From NCBI GenBank assembly GCA_023253235.1, contig JALRHE010000275.1, positions 1-6,382 of the forward strand: a DNA stretch of 6,382 nucleotides. The letters run 5' to 3'. The notes beneath the pieces were generated by a model. The model ran no database searches. It was not told the origin of the DNA and saw only the letters and a list, made by a program, of their open reading frames with translations. Both the position numbers and the translations under genes were made by a program. Below, in pieces: positions 5,917-6,382 of the stretch (its first letter is position 1; each line of letters starts with the position of its first letter). Source of the DNA: Steroidobacteraceae bacterium (GTDB lineage: Bacteria; Pseudomonadota; Gammaproteobacteria; Steroidobacterales; Steroidobacteraceae).

Positions 5917-6382
5917 ATGAAGGAAGACACGAAGACATCCGTCCACATTGAGCCACGAGATATCCATTTCGATCTCGGGCATGTCACGCAGCGACATTGG
6001 CTTGGAGGTGACGCCGTTGGCACAGCAGTCATGAATGCGCTCTCCCTGACCTTTCCGGATGGCGAAAAACTGTTCATGGATGCTGTACGCCACTTTCGTA
6101 GCAAAGTTTCAGGCAAGCTTTCTGATGACGTTCGTCAGTTCCTGGCCCAGGAAGCGATGCACTCGCGCGAACATCATGCTCTGAACAGTCTTCTCGATAG
6201 AAATCACTATCCCGTCGACGAGATTCTGCAACACGTCCGTGAGCGGATCCGCTTCACCCGCTCACGTGGCCCCTATGCCATGCTGCTCTCGACCATCGCA
6301 CTGGAGCACTTCACGGCGATCTTGGCAGATAGACATCTGGCGCAACCAGATCTCTTGAGCGCAGCAGATCCCACGATCAAGC
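5917..6382 (+). CDS. PF10118/COG3687-type predicted metal-dependent hydrolase, N-terminal 155 residues (3' truncated by window edge)
   Basis: The frame is open from ATG 5917 to the right edge. An in-frame TGA at 5884 and the absence of other start codons before 5917 make this start the only choice for the full N-terminus. The sequence matches the family annotated as predicted metal-dependent hydrolase: VHIEPRDIHFDLG (9-21), HWLGGDAVGTAVMNALSLTF (27-46), FPDGEKLFMDAVRHFR (46-61), FLAQEAMHSREHHALN (75-90) and LLSTIALEHFTAILADR (123-139). Glu50, Glu79/His82 and Glu130/His131 sit on predicted helices as in a helical ferritin-like di-metal site; this reading is my inference and the substrate is not known. 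No signal peptide is visible. No Shine-Dalgarno precedes the ATG, and an AAGGA lies just after it, which is unusual. The gene diverges from the yghU-like gene across about 110 bases. Confidence 0.85.
   Translation, partial: MKEDTKTSVHIEPRDIHFDLGHVTQRHWLGGDAVGTAVMNALSLTFPDGEKLFMDAVRHFRSKVSGKLSDDVRQFLAQEAMHSREHHALNSLLDRNHYPVDEILQHVRERIRFTRSRGPYAMLLSTIALEHFTAILADRHLAQPDLLSAADPTIK

Noticed and set aside
1..6382. CRISPR arrays, tRNA genes, insertion sequences, toxin-antitoxin or phage-defence genes
   Set aside because: I looked for repeated units, cloverleaf-like segments, transposase motifs and defence domains and saw none. All long frames on the coding strands are accounted for by the listed genes.

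Overview
The window is a gene-dense stretch with moderately high GC content and almost no non-coding DNA. It looks like the chromosome of a proteobacterium, probably a gammaproteobacterium. That assignment is an inference: it rests on a close YghU-type glutathione transferase, a Tat-dependent secreted protein, a lipobox lipoprotein and a COG3687-type protein, and on no phylogenetic marker. I see no rRNA, tRNA, transposase, CRISPR array or phage gene.

Layout, left to right. (1) About 1-943, plus strand: the C-terminal end of an unrecognised protein, tightly coupled to an unrecognised 232-residue protein. (2) 927-2791, minus strand: a two-gene operon. It encodes a lipoprotein of the formylglycine-generating enzyme (FGE/SUMF1) family with both active-site cysteines, then a Tat-exported alpha/beta-hydrolase-fold protein whose canonical nucleophile and catalytic histidine are both replaced. 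The two genes overlap by 4 bases (ATGA). (3) 2812-4956, plus strand, divergent from the FGE gene: a cytoplasmic bis-MGD molybdopterin oxidoreductase of 714 residues. (4) 4958-5821, minus strand: a YghU-like glutathione S-transferase / disulfide oxidoreductase. (5) 5917 to the right edge, plus strand, divergent from yghU: the N-terminal half of a PF10118/COG3687-type 'predicted metal-dependent hydrolase'.

Gene packing is extreme. The convergent pairs overlap by 17 bases (927-943) or are 1 base apart (4957). The FGE and molybdoenzyme genes diverge from starts only 38 bases apart, and each start codon sits inside one arm of a perfect 9-bp inverted repeat (GATGCATGC / GCATGCATC).

The most notable points are the exported FGE-like lipoprotein coupled to a triad-less secreted hydrolase with no sulfatase beside them, the molybdoenzyme with no cysteine or selenocysteine available as Mo ligand and with the usual Cys-x-Lys electron-transfer lysine replaced by Thr, and the start-codon inverted repeat. 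I could not establish a complete new multi-gene system. The best candidate for a functional unit is the FGE-like / pseudo-hydrolase pair, possibly co-regulated with the divergent molybdoenzyme.
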